Shown: positions 1 to 14,600, counted from the first letter of the stretch. The stretch: DNA of 64,000 bases from Mantis religiosa (GCA_030765055.1 CM060947.1:226420349-226484348), one strand, 5' to 3'. The notes: generated by a model from the sequence alone, not told the origin. Made by a program: numbers and translations.

Positions 1-940
1 TTAGTGGAACGTTTGGTAACAATCAAGAAAGGAAACCTTCCAGTCATCTATCTGTCTCTTTCTTTCTCTGTTTCGGCAGGCTTTTATCTCCGCGGTGCAC
101 TGTCTGTCTCTTTGCGCGCGCCGGCCGCACCCGTCGCAACAATGCCTCGCGACACTGGCAACTAATAATGATGACCATCACAGTGCTTACGTTGTGATGC
201 GTAGTTAATTGGTGTTATATTTATTTGCACTGTGAAAACTATTTCAGTTAAAAATTTGAGAGTTTTGCGTTTGTTTTAGGAACATTACTCGCTACCTGCC
301 TCATGGATCACTTTTTGAAAAAATTTAATTTTTGTCTTAGCGCAAATAGTATTTATTAAGGATGGATTCATTTGGCCCTCAACACACTCCACTTACCTAC
401 ACCGCAGGTAGCCTGGTAGCATTCAAGGCTAAAAATCATCCCTTCTGAAAGTCAAGAGTAAGTATACAGGTCTGACAAGCAAGTAACTACACCGTCTGCA
501 TGAAAAACACGAGGTAGCTTCAAGCTGTTATCACAAGCTTATCATTATCATACTGTAATGCACTATTTCCGAGCCTTACGACGAAGATACTTGAAAAGAA
601 CGCTGACTAGACTTAATTGGGGCATCGCTATTACTGAAAACGTGTGGACAACAAATAGAAATGATATCATCCATTTGGAGTTTTGTAACGTAATACTTTC
701 AAGTCTAATTGATTAGAATGAAGGATTTTGTATAAATTATATTACAGTCTATTACATTCTGTTTCACTTCAAACAGGGGTGTCAATTACGACCGTACATT
801 GCTACTGAACATTTCCGAGTTATTTTGATAACTTGCTTTAAAATCGATGGCTAACTTTTTAAAAATGACATCCAAATGGCTTTCACAAGCACTTCAAAGT
901 AGGTTTCCGTCATCAGGTTTTGCGAACTATCGCCGTGGAA
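1..940. other. Unassigned 5' flank of the catalase exons
   Basis: No coding region, RNA gene or mobile element is recognised. A GC- and CpG-rich patch at about 105-165 stands out from the AT-rich surroundings and could be a promoter or first-exon remnant. The missing first catalase exon must lie upstream of 1681. I could not find an ATG-containing exon here that ends in phase 0 at a GT donor. A donor-like GTAAGT lies near 461 but the in-frame sequence before it has a stop. Confidence 0.4.
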
Positions 941-941
941 T

Positions 942-1150
942 CCCGCCTTGGTAGCGTGGTGGTAGCAAGTCTGCCTCACGTTCAAGAGGTCCCGAGTTCG
1001 AATCTCGGTCAGGGTGAGTTACCTGGATAAGGTTTTCTCCGAGGTTTTCCCTTATCCTGAAAGATGAATGTCGGGTAACTCTAAGCTCAATGGACCCCGG
1101 GCTCATTTGAGCATCATTTCACCCATTCCATTCATCGTCCGATATGACTC
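942..1150 (+). repeat. tRNA-derived SINE, family 1
   Basis: The head resembles a tRNA gene: an A-box-like TAGCGTGGTGGTAGC is followed by a B-box-like GTTCGAATCTC (pol III internal promoter). A conserved body follows (GTGAGTTACCTGGATAAGG, then CTTATCCT and CATTTGAGCATCATTTCACC). The same body recurs at 1906, 18800 (minus), 46345 (minus) and 59849 (minus), which defines it as a dispersed family. Confidence 0.85.
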
Positions 1151-1228
1151 AACGTTGGAGGACGTAAATTACACAAAAAATCACCGTGGAATAACACGTG
1201 GCTGACAGAGAATGTCCTCTACTTATAA

Positions 1229-1445
1229 AATGGGCCGCGCCGTGGCTGAGCTGTTTATACCGCTGGACTCTCATCAAGGCGGCCCGGGTTCGATCCCAGG
1301 TGACCGCATTTGTTGCGCTGGGCGCTTTTTTCAGGATGTCCGGTTTCCCCCGCCATCTCATTCCACAGGTGCTCCATCTTCATTTCATGCATCATGAGTG
1401 TCACTGCCTGCGCTACCGCATGCAAAGCTTGTCTCAAACTTAAAA
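1229..1445 (+). repeat. tRNA-derived SINE, family 2
   Basis: The tRNA-like head has the A-box region GCCGTGGCTGAGC and the B box GGTTCGATCCCAGG. The tail contains CCGGTTTCCCCGCCATCTC and GTGCTCCATCTTCAT-type sequence. A better preserved copy lies at 48999-49240. It is unlike SINE family 1 except in its tRNA-type promoter. Confidence 0.85.
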
Positions 1446-1680
1446 GACAGTATGGAACTAAATGAGATATATCTCTCTCTAACACAGGGAAATTCTCATT
1501 AGCTTCGTCCTTTTTTACCCTTGCGTTTTTACCACTTTCTTTTTTATAGTAATGATGGCACAACAATATACATTTTTCCCTGTGGAAGTAATCCTATATT
1601 AAATGTTCCAAGGGTAAAATGTCAATATACTATATTTTAAAGCACTTTTGGGTTAATGTTTTAACTTTCTGTAATTTCAG

Positions 1681-1855
1681 TCAACGCTGAAATACCTTGC
1701 TGGAGATTCTGGTCAACCGTTAGACAGCGTAACAAGAAGCTTGACCGCTGGTCCAGATGGCCCTGTGCTTCTTCAGGATATCGGCCTCATCGAAACATTG
1801 GCAAGGTTCAACCGGGAGAGAATCCCCGAAAGAGTTGTCCATGCCCAGGGTTCAG
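1681..1855 (+). CDS. Catalase exon A (distal histidine)
   Basis: It follows the acceptor TTCTGTAATTTCAG and ends before GTTAGT in phase 1. It encodes 58 residues including GPDGPVLLQD and RFNRERIPERVVHAQGS, which carries the distal His. There is an in-frame stop just upstream of the acceptor, so translation must enter from an upstream exon. Confidence 0.95.
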
Positions 1856-2653
1856 GTTAGTCTACTATTCATTTCTGTTATTGCGCTCGACAACATTGCT
1901 GAAGTGCCCGCCTCGGTAGCATGTTAGCTTATCCGCCTCACGCGTTCAGGAGGTCCCAAGTTCGAAACTCGGTTAGGGTGAGTTACCTGGATAAGGTTTT
2001 TACCAGGATTTTACTGTTTCGTAAGCGCTCTTGTAGGCTCAAAATATATATTACCAACTTATATGAATGAATTCCTGTATTTCCTTAAGTGGAACATAGG
2101 GCCTTCTGAACAACGAAACCTCGAGGTCGGTAGGCAACGGAGGATCAGAGGTTTTTAGATCACAGAGATTCCGGGATGAGTGATAAGCCCAATCCCGGAA
2201 GTGAAAGTACGAGAGAGATGAGGTGATACGAATATAATGGAGCAATCGGTGGAATGCTGGCGGGGGGAACCGTAGGACCCGGAGAAAACCCGCCCCAGCG
2301 CCATGTTGTCTACTATAAATCTCACTTTCCGGTCACTTGGGATCGAATCTAGCCGTCTTGACAAATTATATACAGTACAATAAATTAACTAATGATTATT
2401 CTTTCAGCTCCAGAAATTCCCCAGCTGCGTTATCAGCAACCTTTAACCAAATGAAAAGTAGTTGCATTTCTTACTCCATATCTGCACAATTAATCCACTA
2501 CAGTTTTGAAAAATCAGTTTTGCTTAAAGTTGTGTTTTATTTTAACAAGATACAAATTAACAAAACTGGTAATAAAATCAGTAATCATGAAAGTCTAATG
2601 AAAAACTAAGGTTATTTGAGTGCATCTCTAATGCTTTACTGGATGAAACATTT

Positions 2654-2691
<38 letters not shown>

Positions 2692-5600
2692 TCATTCATT
2701 CATTCAACAATATGCCAAAGAGACCCACTTTAGAAAATGAAACTCAGTATTTAAAATGCTATTTTATTTAAACTAATAAATAAATAACTAATAAAGATCC
2801 ACAACTGAATTCTTTGTTCAAATATAATAAATGTTAATTCACATACAAAATTAAGTACTGGACACATTTTAGTTAATTGGTGGAAATCAATAATTTCCTC
2901 ATACTAGCTGCATATAGGCTAGCGTTTTGGATAGATTGAGTCAACATGAAAAATTCATTGTCATGGCAGGGATTTGAACCACGGATCTCCTGATTTCCAT
3001 CCAGTCGCTCTAACCCATTGAACTACCATGGCCAACGTGCCGTCCTGACATCAAATTCTCCATTTGACTCATATCCCCGGTAAACCACTAGGGGCTCTCT
3101 CATCCAAGACACACTGTTTGGGCGACTTACTATCGTAAGTACCAGGAGATCCGTGGTTCTAATCCCGGCCATGGCATTGAATTTTTCAAGTTGACTTAAT
3201 CTATCCAGAACCTTAGCCTATATACGGCTAGTATGACGAAATGATTAATTTCTATCAATTAACTAAAATAACAAGAGTTAAATGATGAAGCCTGGGACTC
3301 AAGTACTTACGAGAGTAAGTCGCCACAAGCGGTGTATCTCGAATGCGAGAGCCCTTAGTGGTTTACCTGGGAAATATACGAGTGAAATGGAGAATTTGAT
3401 GTCAAGACGGCACGTTGGCCATGGTAGCTCAATGGGTTAGAGCGACTGGATGGAAACCAAGAGATCCATGGTTCAAATCCTGGCCATGGCATTGAATTCT
3501 TCATGTTGAATCAATGTATACTGAACACATTTTTAAGCAGTACAAATAAAGCACTATTTTCCTTTTTTACCCTCAAAAGTAATCAGACATAATAAATTAT
3601 CCTGTCCAGGAAAATAAAGCTTAGTATTTTGTGACCATCCCTTCCCTTTTTATTACTTCTAGTAAAATAATTGGCATGCTATGAACCAGGTTTTCAGGTG
3701 TGATATGGAAAGCTTATTCCATTCCTCTTACACCTCTCCTCCAAGTGCTGCTTTGACTTGATGGGGGTTTTCCCCTCGGTCTTCTCCAATTTATCCCACA
3801 CTGGTTCAATAGTATTCAAAACCAAGCCCTGAGGCAATGGATGCAGTACATGCAGCTGCACAATTTGGGTTGTCTTCACATCATTATCCTGACAAAAAGG
3901 AAGAGCTGTCCATATACCTGTAATTTCTGTACCTAGTTTTAAATTTTGCTGTAATATTTGAACATAGAGTTGCTTGCTCATAATTGTATCTATAAACACT
4001 AGCTTTCCCACTCCAGTATAAGAAATATAGCCCCATACCTTTACACCTTGTCTAACCGTGCCTTGTAAATTTTTTTCTTCCAGCTCCATGTATGGCTTCC
4101 ACCAACTACTGTGCCATTGGAATCATCAAGATTATATTTATGCTCATCATTTTGTCTCACCAATTGGATCTCTTGTTAATAAATTTCTTTGTAAATTGTA
4201 ATCTTTTTCTTTAATTTTTGGTGCACAGGTGCATATGGCTTTTTACTGGCTACATGAGCATTAAAATGTTTTCTCATCACTTGCAATATCATGTCAGGAC
4301 TGCCAATCACAGTTCAATCTGAGTATCAGCATAAATCACTTACATGCAGATTCCCTTTTACCCTATGCATTATATAAGACTCCTCCCTATAAGAAAGAAC
4401 TTCTAGATGGTACTGTTTAGCTCTAGATTCAATTCTGTTCTCGTATTTATACTGGTGAATTATTTCTCAAACTCTACTTTTGCTAATATTGACAATTTGT
4501 GCTATTTCCTGATAAGTTTTATGTTTTTCATAATGAAATGTTACCAACTATCAACGTTTGAATGTACTCTACTTACCTTTGGGCCCCATATTATGCCACG
4601 GCATTCTTCTTGGTACACAGTTGATGTAGATTGTATTTCTAATATGCTGTTTTGTCCACTGACAGACTTCACCTACTCAGTTCTACAGCATTTCATTTGT
4701 TCTGTCCGATTCTTTTTGTGCCATAAAACAATGGTTTAAATAAGGCTGAATGAAATAGCTCTTATTAGCCATATGTTCAACCATTAGAATACATATTTAT
4801 AGCAAATAATGTTTGCTGAACATAGAGCACCTTGATATTGATATAAATAATCTATGTTCTTGATAGAGTGTTCCGCAGTGAAATCCAAAGTCTGTTAGAA
4901 GAGAAAGTCATTGCATATTGGAGGTAGTGACAGTTCCATTCCAACCCAACAGTTTTGCAGCAACAAAGTTAATTGGTCAAGATGAAGGCTTAACCCAATT
5001 CCTCATGAATATGTTTCATTGAGAATCAGATGCAGTAATCTTATTTGTATAATTTTATAGAGATGGATAGCTGGTTTTAATTACTCAATATAAATATATG
5101 TATGTTTACCAACACTCCCCTTATGGTAACTATGGCCTTCAGCGTAATCTCGCCCCACCACATGATGATTGGACCCATTTCTCCAGTGGAGGCACCCAGA
5201 GGGTGTTGTCCATTACCTCCAATGATAGGGTGATAGCAAAGATGTTGGGGAGGCAAGAGGACCTACAGCTTATACCATAGACTCCGAACCACATTGGACA
5301 TAGGGGACACTTCACATGTGCTAGACAGAGGTGAAGGTGTGGATAGGGCTGAGTTAAAATCGACACCCCAGAGCTGTGAATCGAACTTAAACCCTCAGCA
5401 TGAGAGTTGCGAACAAAACCACTGTGCTACCCCAGCGCTCATATAAATATATTGGCATATGTTTATTGTAACAAACTAAGTGATTGAACTAATTAGATAT
5501 GATTTAACTGGAATTATAAGCTGTTGGATCGTTAAGTACTGAAATTATTAACAATAACAATGAATAACATACCATTCTAATTTATATTATATGTCAGCAT

Positions 5601-8600
5601 ACTAGATTGATTTTAGTTTTATTTTTTCTTGCCTAATATTTTCTACTTTTATTTTCCATACCTTTTTATTTATTTTTTGCCAAAATAAAGGCTGCTGTAG
5701 CCTTGGTTTGCGGTTTAGTTTCTACATAGCAGAATAAATAATTTTATCTGTCTTCAAAGGGTAGAACTTAAAAAAGATTTCTGAAAAAGATATGTGAAAA
5801 AGCAAAGATTTATAGATGGAAATAGCAATGTTTGGACAGAATTAACATCATAGAAAAGTATGTACAGGTATATGTAAGATGAGGTGGCACAAGGACACTG
5901 TAACAAAGAGAGAGATAAATTCCAAGATCATAGTAAAGGTAACTTTGTTTAAATGTAATCACTTTATGTAAATAGCCATATATTTGGCACAAGAGCATGT
6001 AATTCAAGGGGATATTATGAAGACAGAGCATTTATACCATGTTGTAGAGTAGGTAATAAATTTGTAAAAAAAAAATAATAAACTAAAAAAAATAAAAGTT
6101 TTAATTTGGGTTGTACAAGTGAAGTATTTCTCAAAATTTTATTTATGGGATTTCACTAAAATATTAGCAGTATACTGCCATCCTAAAGGAAACACTCACA
6201 AGGGAACTATCACTGAACTTACACCACTATGCACCTGAAAATGTCATAGTATAATGCCTGCTGTATATAAACCTGATGCATCAAAAATCTGCTGCACAGA
6301 ACCACAAGGCCCAAAACTAAAGCCTGAAAGTGCTGCATACAACCACTTGCAGATGGCTGTTGGACATCCCTTATCAGCTCTTATTCGTGTGTGAGGGACG
6401 GCACTACTTATGTATGCCATGTATAGAGCATTGTCCTTCAGTGATAAAAATCCCTCCTGTACAGTGCTGTGTTATTATGCCTATATGTTCCTACATATTA
6501 TGGTGTCATTTTCGGGTACTTCCAGCTACACTCCACACACGATTATTGGTGCTAAGGTTCCACATAGAGCAGAGATGATGCCATCAAACTCTCAATAATG
6601 TGAGCATAGTGATAATTCCCTTGTTAGAACACTTATACTGTGTGAATAATTATCTAATAGCCAAGCACTAGTAAAGGAAATCATGTATGCTATCCCTAGC
6701 TTTTCTTCTTTTTTTTCTGAAGCATACTCGTGCTTGAGAAGAAGAAAAAGAAGAAGAAGATATACTCATCCTCAATTTATTTTTAAAATGAATAGAAAAG
6801 TATAAAACACAAAGAAAGCAAGTCAGAGAAAGATTTTCATTTTGCTGTAGTTAAAGCTCTCATACTTTACAATGTCTTTATTTTGTTAACATAAAAAATG
6901 TTATGTTTAACAGGAGCATTTGGATATTTTGAGGTGACTCATGACATCACAAAATACACAAAGGCGAAACTTTTTGAAACAATTGGAAAGAGGACATTGA
7001 TAGTGGTTCGCTTTTCATCTGTGGTTCCAGAGCGTGGAGGTTCAGAACTTACAAGGTAAAGTAACAAATGCCTATCTCTCTTTAATTTATTTACAATTAC
7101 TTGCAAATACTATAATCAGACCTAGCTGGTGAATGGTACAGAGGAAAAAATTTTAAGATCTATCAAATATAACTCAGATAAATGTAAGAGTTATGAAAAG
7201 AATCGATGAAGGGTTAGTTGTTAGTTTTCAGAATCGTATTTTCACATTTGTTATTTATAATTGATAGGTAGAAAGGGTTGTTATCAAAGAAATTTCAATT
7301 AATTTAAAATCCTTTCATGGAAGTGTTGAAAACAGTGTTGTTGTATAAATTAAGTTAATTGGGAGTCGATTAATAACACAAAACAACACTCACTTTTAAA
7401 TTTTCCCGGAACCGGTTTCTGAGGCCTTCCCTCTATCTTCAGCCGGACATCGACTAGTTCTCATTGGTGTAACTGGCAATATTTTGTCTTCGGTCTCCTC
7501 TGGTGGCGGTTCGAGGAACTTGCTGAACAAATCTTTCTGGGGGATGTCGAAATTGAATACTTTGTTCCTATTTTTTAGAAATAAAGATTTGTTCCCATGT
7601 GGACAGTTCTTCTTTTCCTGTTGTATGTTTTAGTAATTTTGGTTCTGGATTTATGTTGTGGTTTTTTTCCCAGAAATGCGTGGCAACTGCTGATTTTTCT
7701 AATTGTTTGTATTTTATGTTCCTAAAGGCCTCAGAAACCGGTTCCGGGAAAATTTAAAAGTGAGTGTTGTTTTGTGTTATTAATCGACTCCCAATTAACT
7801 TAATTCAATTAATTTGTTATAAAAATATAACAATTTGTAACAAAAACTTCATTTATCTTAAGAAAATAATGTTAATTCTTCTTTCTAATTGAAATCTATT
7901 TCACGAACTCTTGTTCTAGTTGTCAGTCGCAGAAAACCACAGGAGAAAACATATTCGCCAATAAGGAAGTTGCTATGTTGTTATGTTTTTTCTGTATTAC
8001 CAAAATCTGAAAACAAAACAAACTTAAGAACAGAATCAACTTCTGGTATTTCAAAATTAATTATGTGATGTTTATTTTTTAAAATAAATATATTTTCCCA
8101 AACCATTAAATCTATCGAACATTTAATTGTTTTAATAATTTAACTTGAGGATTTATATTATGGTTAAATGACCAAAAATGATCTGCTACGGCCGATTTAT
8201 CAGTTTGTTTATACTTAATGTTATGAAAATATTCTTTCATTCTGGTTTCCAAATTACATTTCGTCCTACCAAAGTAAACCCGATCACAATCTAAACAATC
8301 AAATTGATAAATACCAGGTTTTTTATTATTAGGAATTCCATCTTTTTAGAGAGATGTAGTAAATTTTTAATACTATATTTGTTTTGAGGAAACAAAGTTA
8401 TACCAAACTCTTTAAAAACTTTTTGAAATTGTTTATTAAACCAAGGATGGTAAGTAAATTTTTTTAAATTATAATCATCTTTTATTTTTTAAGGGTACAA
8501 ATATCATTAACAATTTTTTGATACTTAAATTTTTTAAGCTTCTTTTTTATAAAGTCTTTATTAAAACCATTAATTAAAGCTGTGTTAATAATATGTTTAT

Positions 8601-11600
8601 ATATTTTAGTTAATTGATGGAAATTAATCATATCTTCACACTAGCTGTATATAGGCTAAGGTTTTTGATAGATAGAGACAACATGAAAAACCGATGCCAT
8701 GGCTGGGATTTGAACCATGGATCTCTTGGTTTTCGTCCAGTCACTCTAACGCATTGAGCTACCATGGCCAACGTGCCGTCCTGACATTAAATTCTCCATT
8801 TGACTTTGATTTTTAATGTTGACTCTACCTATCAAAAACCTTAGCCTATATACGGCTAGTGTGAAGAAATGATTAATTTCCATCAATTAACTAAAATAAT
8901 AAGACTTAAATGATGAAGCCTGGGACTCAAGTACTTACGACAGCAAGTCACCACAAACGGTGTATCTCTGATGCGAGAGGCCCTAGTGGTTTACCAGGGA
9001 AATATACAAGTCAAATGGAGAATTTAATGCCAGAACGGCACATTGGCCATGGTAGCTCAATGTGTTAGAGTGACTGGACGGAAACCAGGAGATACGTGGT
9101 TCAAATCCTGGCCATGGCATCAGAATTTTCATGTTGACTCTATCTATATGTTTATACACTTTATTAAATTCCTCTTTATTCAGGGGTATATTTATTAATC
9201 TATAAATCAAACTATTAAAAACAGCAAATTTATGTGGAAAAGGGTTAAATCTTTTATTTTTTATGTAATTATCAATATGAGTAGATTTCCTATAAATATG
9301 AAAATCCAATTTATTGTTATTTCTTATCTTCAAATCCAAAAAAGAAAGAAAACCATCAATTTCAGTTTCTAATGTGAATTTTATAGCTTTATCTTGTAAA
9401 TTTAGTAATTCTAATTGTTTTCTACTTTCCTTTAATTTGCCAATCCTACATATGTCAAAATTTACTTATCTGTCAAATAAAACTGGTAGTATGGAAAATA
9501 ATTGTTGCTTTATGCATTTACATAAAAATGCTATACTTTTAGAAATAGGTACTTCAATTAGATGTAGTAATTAAAACATTTAGCAATTCAAGATTAAATT
9601 TATCATGCCTAAATTATATAATCTTTATATTATTCCTGTTGCTGTTTACATTACTTTCTTAAGGTATTAGTTTTTTAACATTTACTATGAATTTTGCAGA
9701 AATCCACGAGGTTTTGCAATAAAGTTCTTTACTTCTGAAGGCATCTGGGACTTGGTGGGCAATAATACTCCAATCTTCTTCTTTCGAGACTCATTGTTGT
9801 TTTCTGTTTTTACTCATTCACAGAAAAGGAATCCACAAACAAACCTCCGGGTAAGCCTTTTCAGTCATGAAAATTTTAATAAACTGGATTTCTTTAGTGT
9901 TTTCATTTCATTTCACTTTTATTAACATGCACTGATCCAGCAAATCTCTATTTTAATTAGAGACAATATAGTTCAACATTATGATAAAAAGAATATGCAT
10001 TATTGCAGGAATTTAGTAACAGTGACATCAAAATTAATCAAAAAAGCTATTTGTGGTAGGTTTATTGTCACTTCATCACTTATATAAGTGACGAAGTATC
10101 AATAAACGGGCTACAAATAATTTTTTTTATTAAAAAGAATATATTTGCATTTCTACATTTTACATTTGCTGACGATTTGAGAGCACCAGCGCAAACCTTC
10201 TAAATTCTTTTTGAAGGCTGTGTACATTGAAAAATAAGTAGTTATACACATTTGGTTTCAATCGTTGCAAAGGAGCGGTGGCGGTGGTGGAGGCGGTGGT
10301 GGTGTAAGAATACCTCCTTTACTTGCATTTAAATTAAATACCTTAAAAGAACCAAACATATTTTGCACATTAAATTAGATAATACAGACCATATGCAATC
10401 TTTTCCATGTAAGCACACAAAACTTTTGCTACCGCTTACCAAAAATGCAGAAAGTAATGCAAATGCACTTCTAACGAGAATTCTAATATATTAAATTTAC
10501 ATAGCTTTCTCTAGTTATAACTGTTTGTTTTTATAGCTTCTGCAAACTATTCCTGCAAAAGCTGATATTTTTATATAAGGGCTTAATTTAACTGAGATAA
10601 ACTTTTATAAAAATAATTCAATGTTTTTTATCAATTCAATTTATTGTGTATTAAGATTATAAAAACCCATCAGACACTGTCAATACATTGTATACTTCAA
10701 TATCATCTTTACACTTTCATACACTTAAATTCTTCAAAATCCATTGGAGCGGCTCCCCTCCTTGTGGGTTGGATTTATATCACACGATGCGGTGACATAT
10801 CTGAAGTCGGATTCGCCTTTTCATGAGGTTTACGCCCCACATGTGCAAAAGTTTCATGCTCCCTCGATGTGGCAATGCATGTAGAAGCCAAACCTTACCA
10901 TGATGTAGAAGTGATGAACCTTTCATCTAATAGCCGTGAAGATGAAGTTCTTGAAGATTTCTATAAATCCTCTCTCCGGCAGCTGCGGCGAGCGATGAAA
11001 TGTGAAACTTCTCAGGCGTGGTATCGATACAAAAGGAATTTCACTTTTGGGCAACTGTGGAATAAAATAATTTACACCGTTTCAATTTGCTTGGAATTAT
11101 TTTTCTCGACATCATTTTCTTCTTTATACATGCGACTTTTTCCACTGATGTATATAGCCCTTTACTATATATTAATTTTCTCCTTTTAATTATAAATGAT
11201 GCAATGGGTTTTTACTTAAATTATTTATCATAGCATCGCATCTTCGATGTATATTTTAAACATTTACTAAATGTTCATAAATTATGAACTCCAAATAACT
11301 TCTCGTAGCTACAAGAAGTCTTTTACCGAAAACACATCTACCCTCTTCGAGAGTTAAAGCCAGAAGAAAAAATTTAAGAATAAAATCGGTGGCTCTTTTT
11401 TATGTTTTTGTTGCTAAGCCACCACAATAATTAATTCTGATTGGTCCTATGTCACAATTTGGGATTTCAATAAACCTAAGCATTTGTTGCATCATCTATA
11501 TGGCCTGCTTGGTTATTAACTTAAGTTGAATTACAGATGGCCATGTTTACCTAATATGTCCATGTATGCAATATCAGCTTCACCATTTAGCATTAAATAT

Positions 11601-14600
11601 CTATTTATTGCTTTTCTGTTTAGTTCAGTATTTTTCATAACTTTTATTTCTTTAGGTAACTTATAAAGTTGTTTCCCCATTCCAATGTGTAAGGACTATG
11701 ATACATTGAAGCACAAAATTAATATAATTTTGAGTCGAACTAGTACTCAATGCTCCACTTATTGCTAGTATTTACCTAGAACGCATTTTGTTAGGATCTT
11801 CCTAACATCATCAGCTGTTGTCGACCCAACTGATATTACAAAGATCCTAACGAAACGCGTTCTAGGTAAATACTAGCAATAAGTGGAGCGTTCGGAAGCT
11901 TTCACGGCCGGGGTCAGAATTAATATAAGAGATTCCTTCCGGGCTTTGGAGCCGTGGTCTGATGGAGTTAAGCTGTCCATACGTTTCGTCCATCCCTGCG
12001 GTGGACATCATCAGTGGCGTGGTCTTAATCTTCTAGGTGAAGGTTCAGGCACAACTGAGGCGCTTTTTTTTTTTTTTTAGTGGGTGTGGCCCCGCCTCCG
12101 CCACATCCGGTGACGATCATCCGAAATGGATCTACGTCGCCTCCCCTACCATGCACTAAGCTACACTAAAGTGATGGACGGGAAAGTGGTACTTGGTGTC
12201 CGGTACCGCCGAAGCAACCCGGATGTTAGTGGGTATTAGCTAAACAGGCGCCCGCATGCAAGAGAGCATACGGACAGAGTGGAGAATTAGGTACTGGCCA
12301 TGACCGAGGCCCTGACCAGGGACCTATTGTTAGTGGAGGTGCTTCATGCTCATGCAGATGGAGCTGGATTGAGGTGTCATGCGTTAAGAAATAATGTTGA
12401 TGTACCTTACCATTATTGAGGGTTCAGCTGGAGAGGGAGCTGAGTCAAAAAATGTTCCGCAGCTTGTTGCCGTTGGTCCTGAAACAGAGTAGTTGGGTGG
12501 AGGACTGTACATAGGGAGAATAAATAAATATTTACACGTTGGATTTTTTTTCTTTTTTTTTTTTCTTCTTTTTTTTTCTTTCTTTCTTTTCTTTTCTTTT
12601 TTTTTCTTTTTTTTTTTTTTTTTGTTTTTTTGTTTTTTTAATATCTTCTTTTATTTAAATCTTTAACCTGTATTTACAATGTTAATGCTATCTACTCTAC
12701 TGATGCTGTGATCCAGTCGAATCCCTTGAGGTCGCTCAGTCGTCATAAGTTGGGGATGTCCGTCGTCCCCGGGCCGCCCAGGGAGAGGAGTGACATCCTC
12801 CCCAGGTCTTCCGGACAGCTGCTGCTCTGGCGATGTTCATGGTGGGACTAGCTGGTGAAGGTAGTCGATGACAATGGCGTTAATGTCTGTACTATGTCGG
12901 TTTAACGGTATGGTTCTGTCAAATAGCGATAGTGGTCTCTTGTGTTTGTCAAGGTCTGTGGTGTATTTACCGATGCTGCTGATAGCTGGGTTATGGTGAC
13001 CTTGTGCCGCTTTGTACATGCTGTCAGCAAGTTGTTTGATGAAACCCTCAATTGAGTGCATGCGCAGATCGTCGTGTAGTATGTCCAATGGGACTGATCG
13101 TGGGACTTTTGCAGCTATTCTTAGGCATTTATTCTGGACCAGCTGTAGCTTAGCTATATGGGACTTGGCACAGTGCCCCCAGGCTGGGGCTGCGTAAGTC
13201 ATGATGGGCCTTATTAGGGTTCTGTAGAGTGTGAGCCCCATTTGCTTGCTTAGAGCACTTTTATAATTTAGAACGGGATAGAGCGCTCCTAGTTGTTGAG
13301 TGGCCTTACGTTTAACTTCCGTAGTGTGTGCTGAAAAAGTGAGCTTGGAGTCCAGGATGACTCCGAGGTATTTGGCCTTATTCTTCCAGGCTATTAGCTC
13401 ACCATGGAGCGTCAATGGTGTGGACCTATTTTCATGCTTTCTGCGCCTCGTGAAAAGGACTGCCTGTGTTTTAGGAGTATTTACTTTTATTCTCCATTTG
13501 GATAGCCAGGGTTCTAGCTCCGTGAGGGAGTGTTGCAGTCTGCGGCAGACAACCTCAGGTTTCCATGATTGCGCCAGAATGGCTGTGTCGTCTGCGTAAA
13601 TTGACAGCTGGGTGCCAGTATTCTTAGGTATCTCATTAATATAAAGATTAAAGAGTGTCGGGCCTAGGAGGCTTCCTTGGGGGACACCGGCAGCTATTCT
13701 GCGCGGTTCAGTGCACTCTTCCCTAATGGAGACTGTAAAGGTTCTGCCGGTGAGGTAGTGTGCCACAAGTTTGATCATGGTATCATTAAATCTTAGATCT
13801 TTGAGTTTACTAATCAGTCCCGCGTGATATACTGTGTCAAAGGCCCGTTCTACGTCTAGAAATACTACTCCTGTGGACCTTTGATCATTAAATCCTTTTG
13901 TGATATATTCTACTGTTCGGGTTAGCTGGAGGGTAGTGGAATGTTTCGCACGGAAACCAAATTGTTCGTCAATTAATATTTGGTGCTTTTTAATGTGGGA
14001 TACGAGTCTTTTCAGTATAACCTTCTCTGCGACTTTGCTGATAGTTTTGAGGAGGCTAATGGGTCTATAGTTTTTTGGGTCTGCTCGATCCTTGCCTGGT
14101 TTTGGAAACATGAGCACGTTGGCTTGCTTCCAACATGTGGGGAAATATCCATTTCCAAGGCAGAAATTACATATATGGCTGATAATTTTGAGCGCTTTAG
14201 GGGTGAGATGTTGGAGTACCAAATTTGGTATTTGGTCAGGCCCGGGTGCCTTCTGAGTTTTTAAGTGATTGATGATCCACTTTAGCTCTCCCGGATTTGT
14301 ACTTCTGCACTTATCGTGTGTCGGTTTCGCAAGCGTAAGTTTCATGTCTAGCTCTAGTTGCTCGTAGAGTCTTTCGTTCGGATGGCCCGGGTTTGGTGTG
14401 CATATTTTTTCAGGGTGTCCGCCAGTGTGTTCGCTTTGTCTGCGTTGCTTTCGGCAAAGTGATGGCTGCCTTCCATCATTAGGGGGGGGGGATGTTTATA
14501 GCTTGGCGTTTAAGGGCTCTTACCATATGCCATACTCTGGCGTTGCCGGGCTGTAGCGTTGCAAGGGTTTGGTCCCATTGTTGCTGGGCCTGGGCATTTA

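Noticed and set aside
942..1015. Functional tRNA gene
   Set aside because: A- and B-box are clear, but the same unit plus tail recurs many times, as expected of a SINE.
3418..3490. Functional tRNA gene with good acceptor and D arms
   Set aside because: The T-stem does not pair well, several diverged copies are linked to the same non-tRNA tail, and pairs occur in opposite orientation. It is a SINE head.
10869..11189. 106-residue open frame in catalase intron 3
   Set aside because: No recognisable domain, no splice context and it lies inside an intron. The second half is a hydrophobic AT-rich stretch of the kind random sequence gives.
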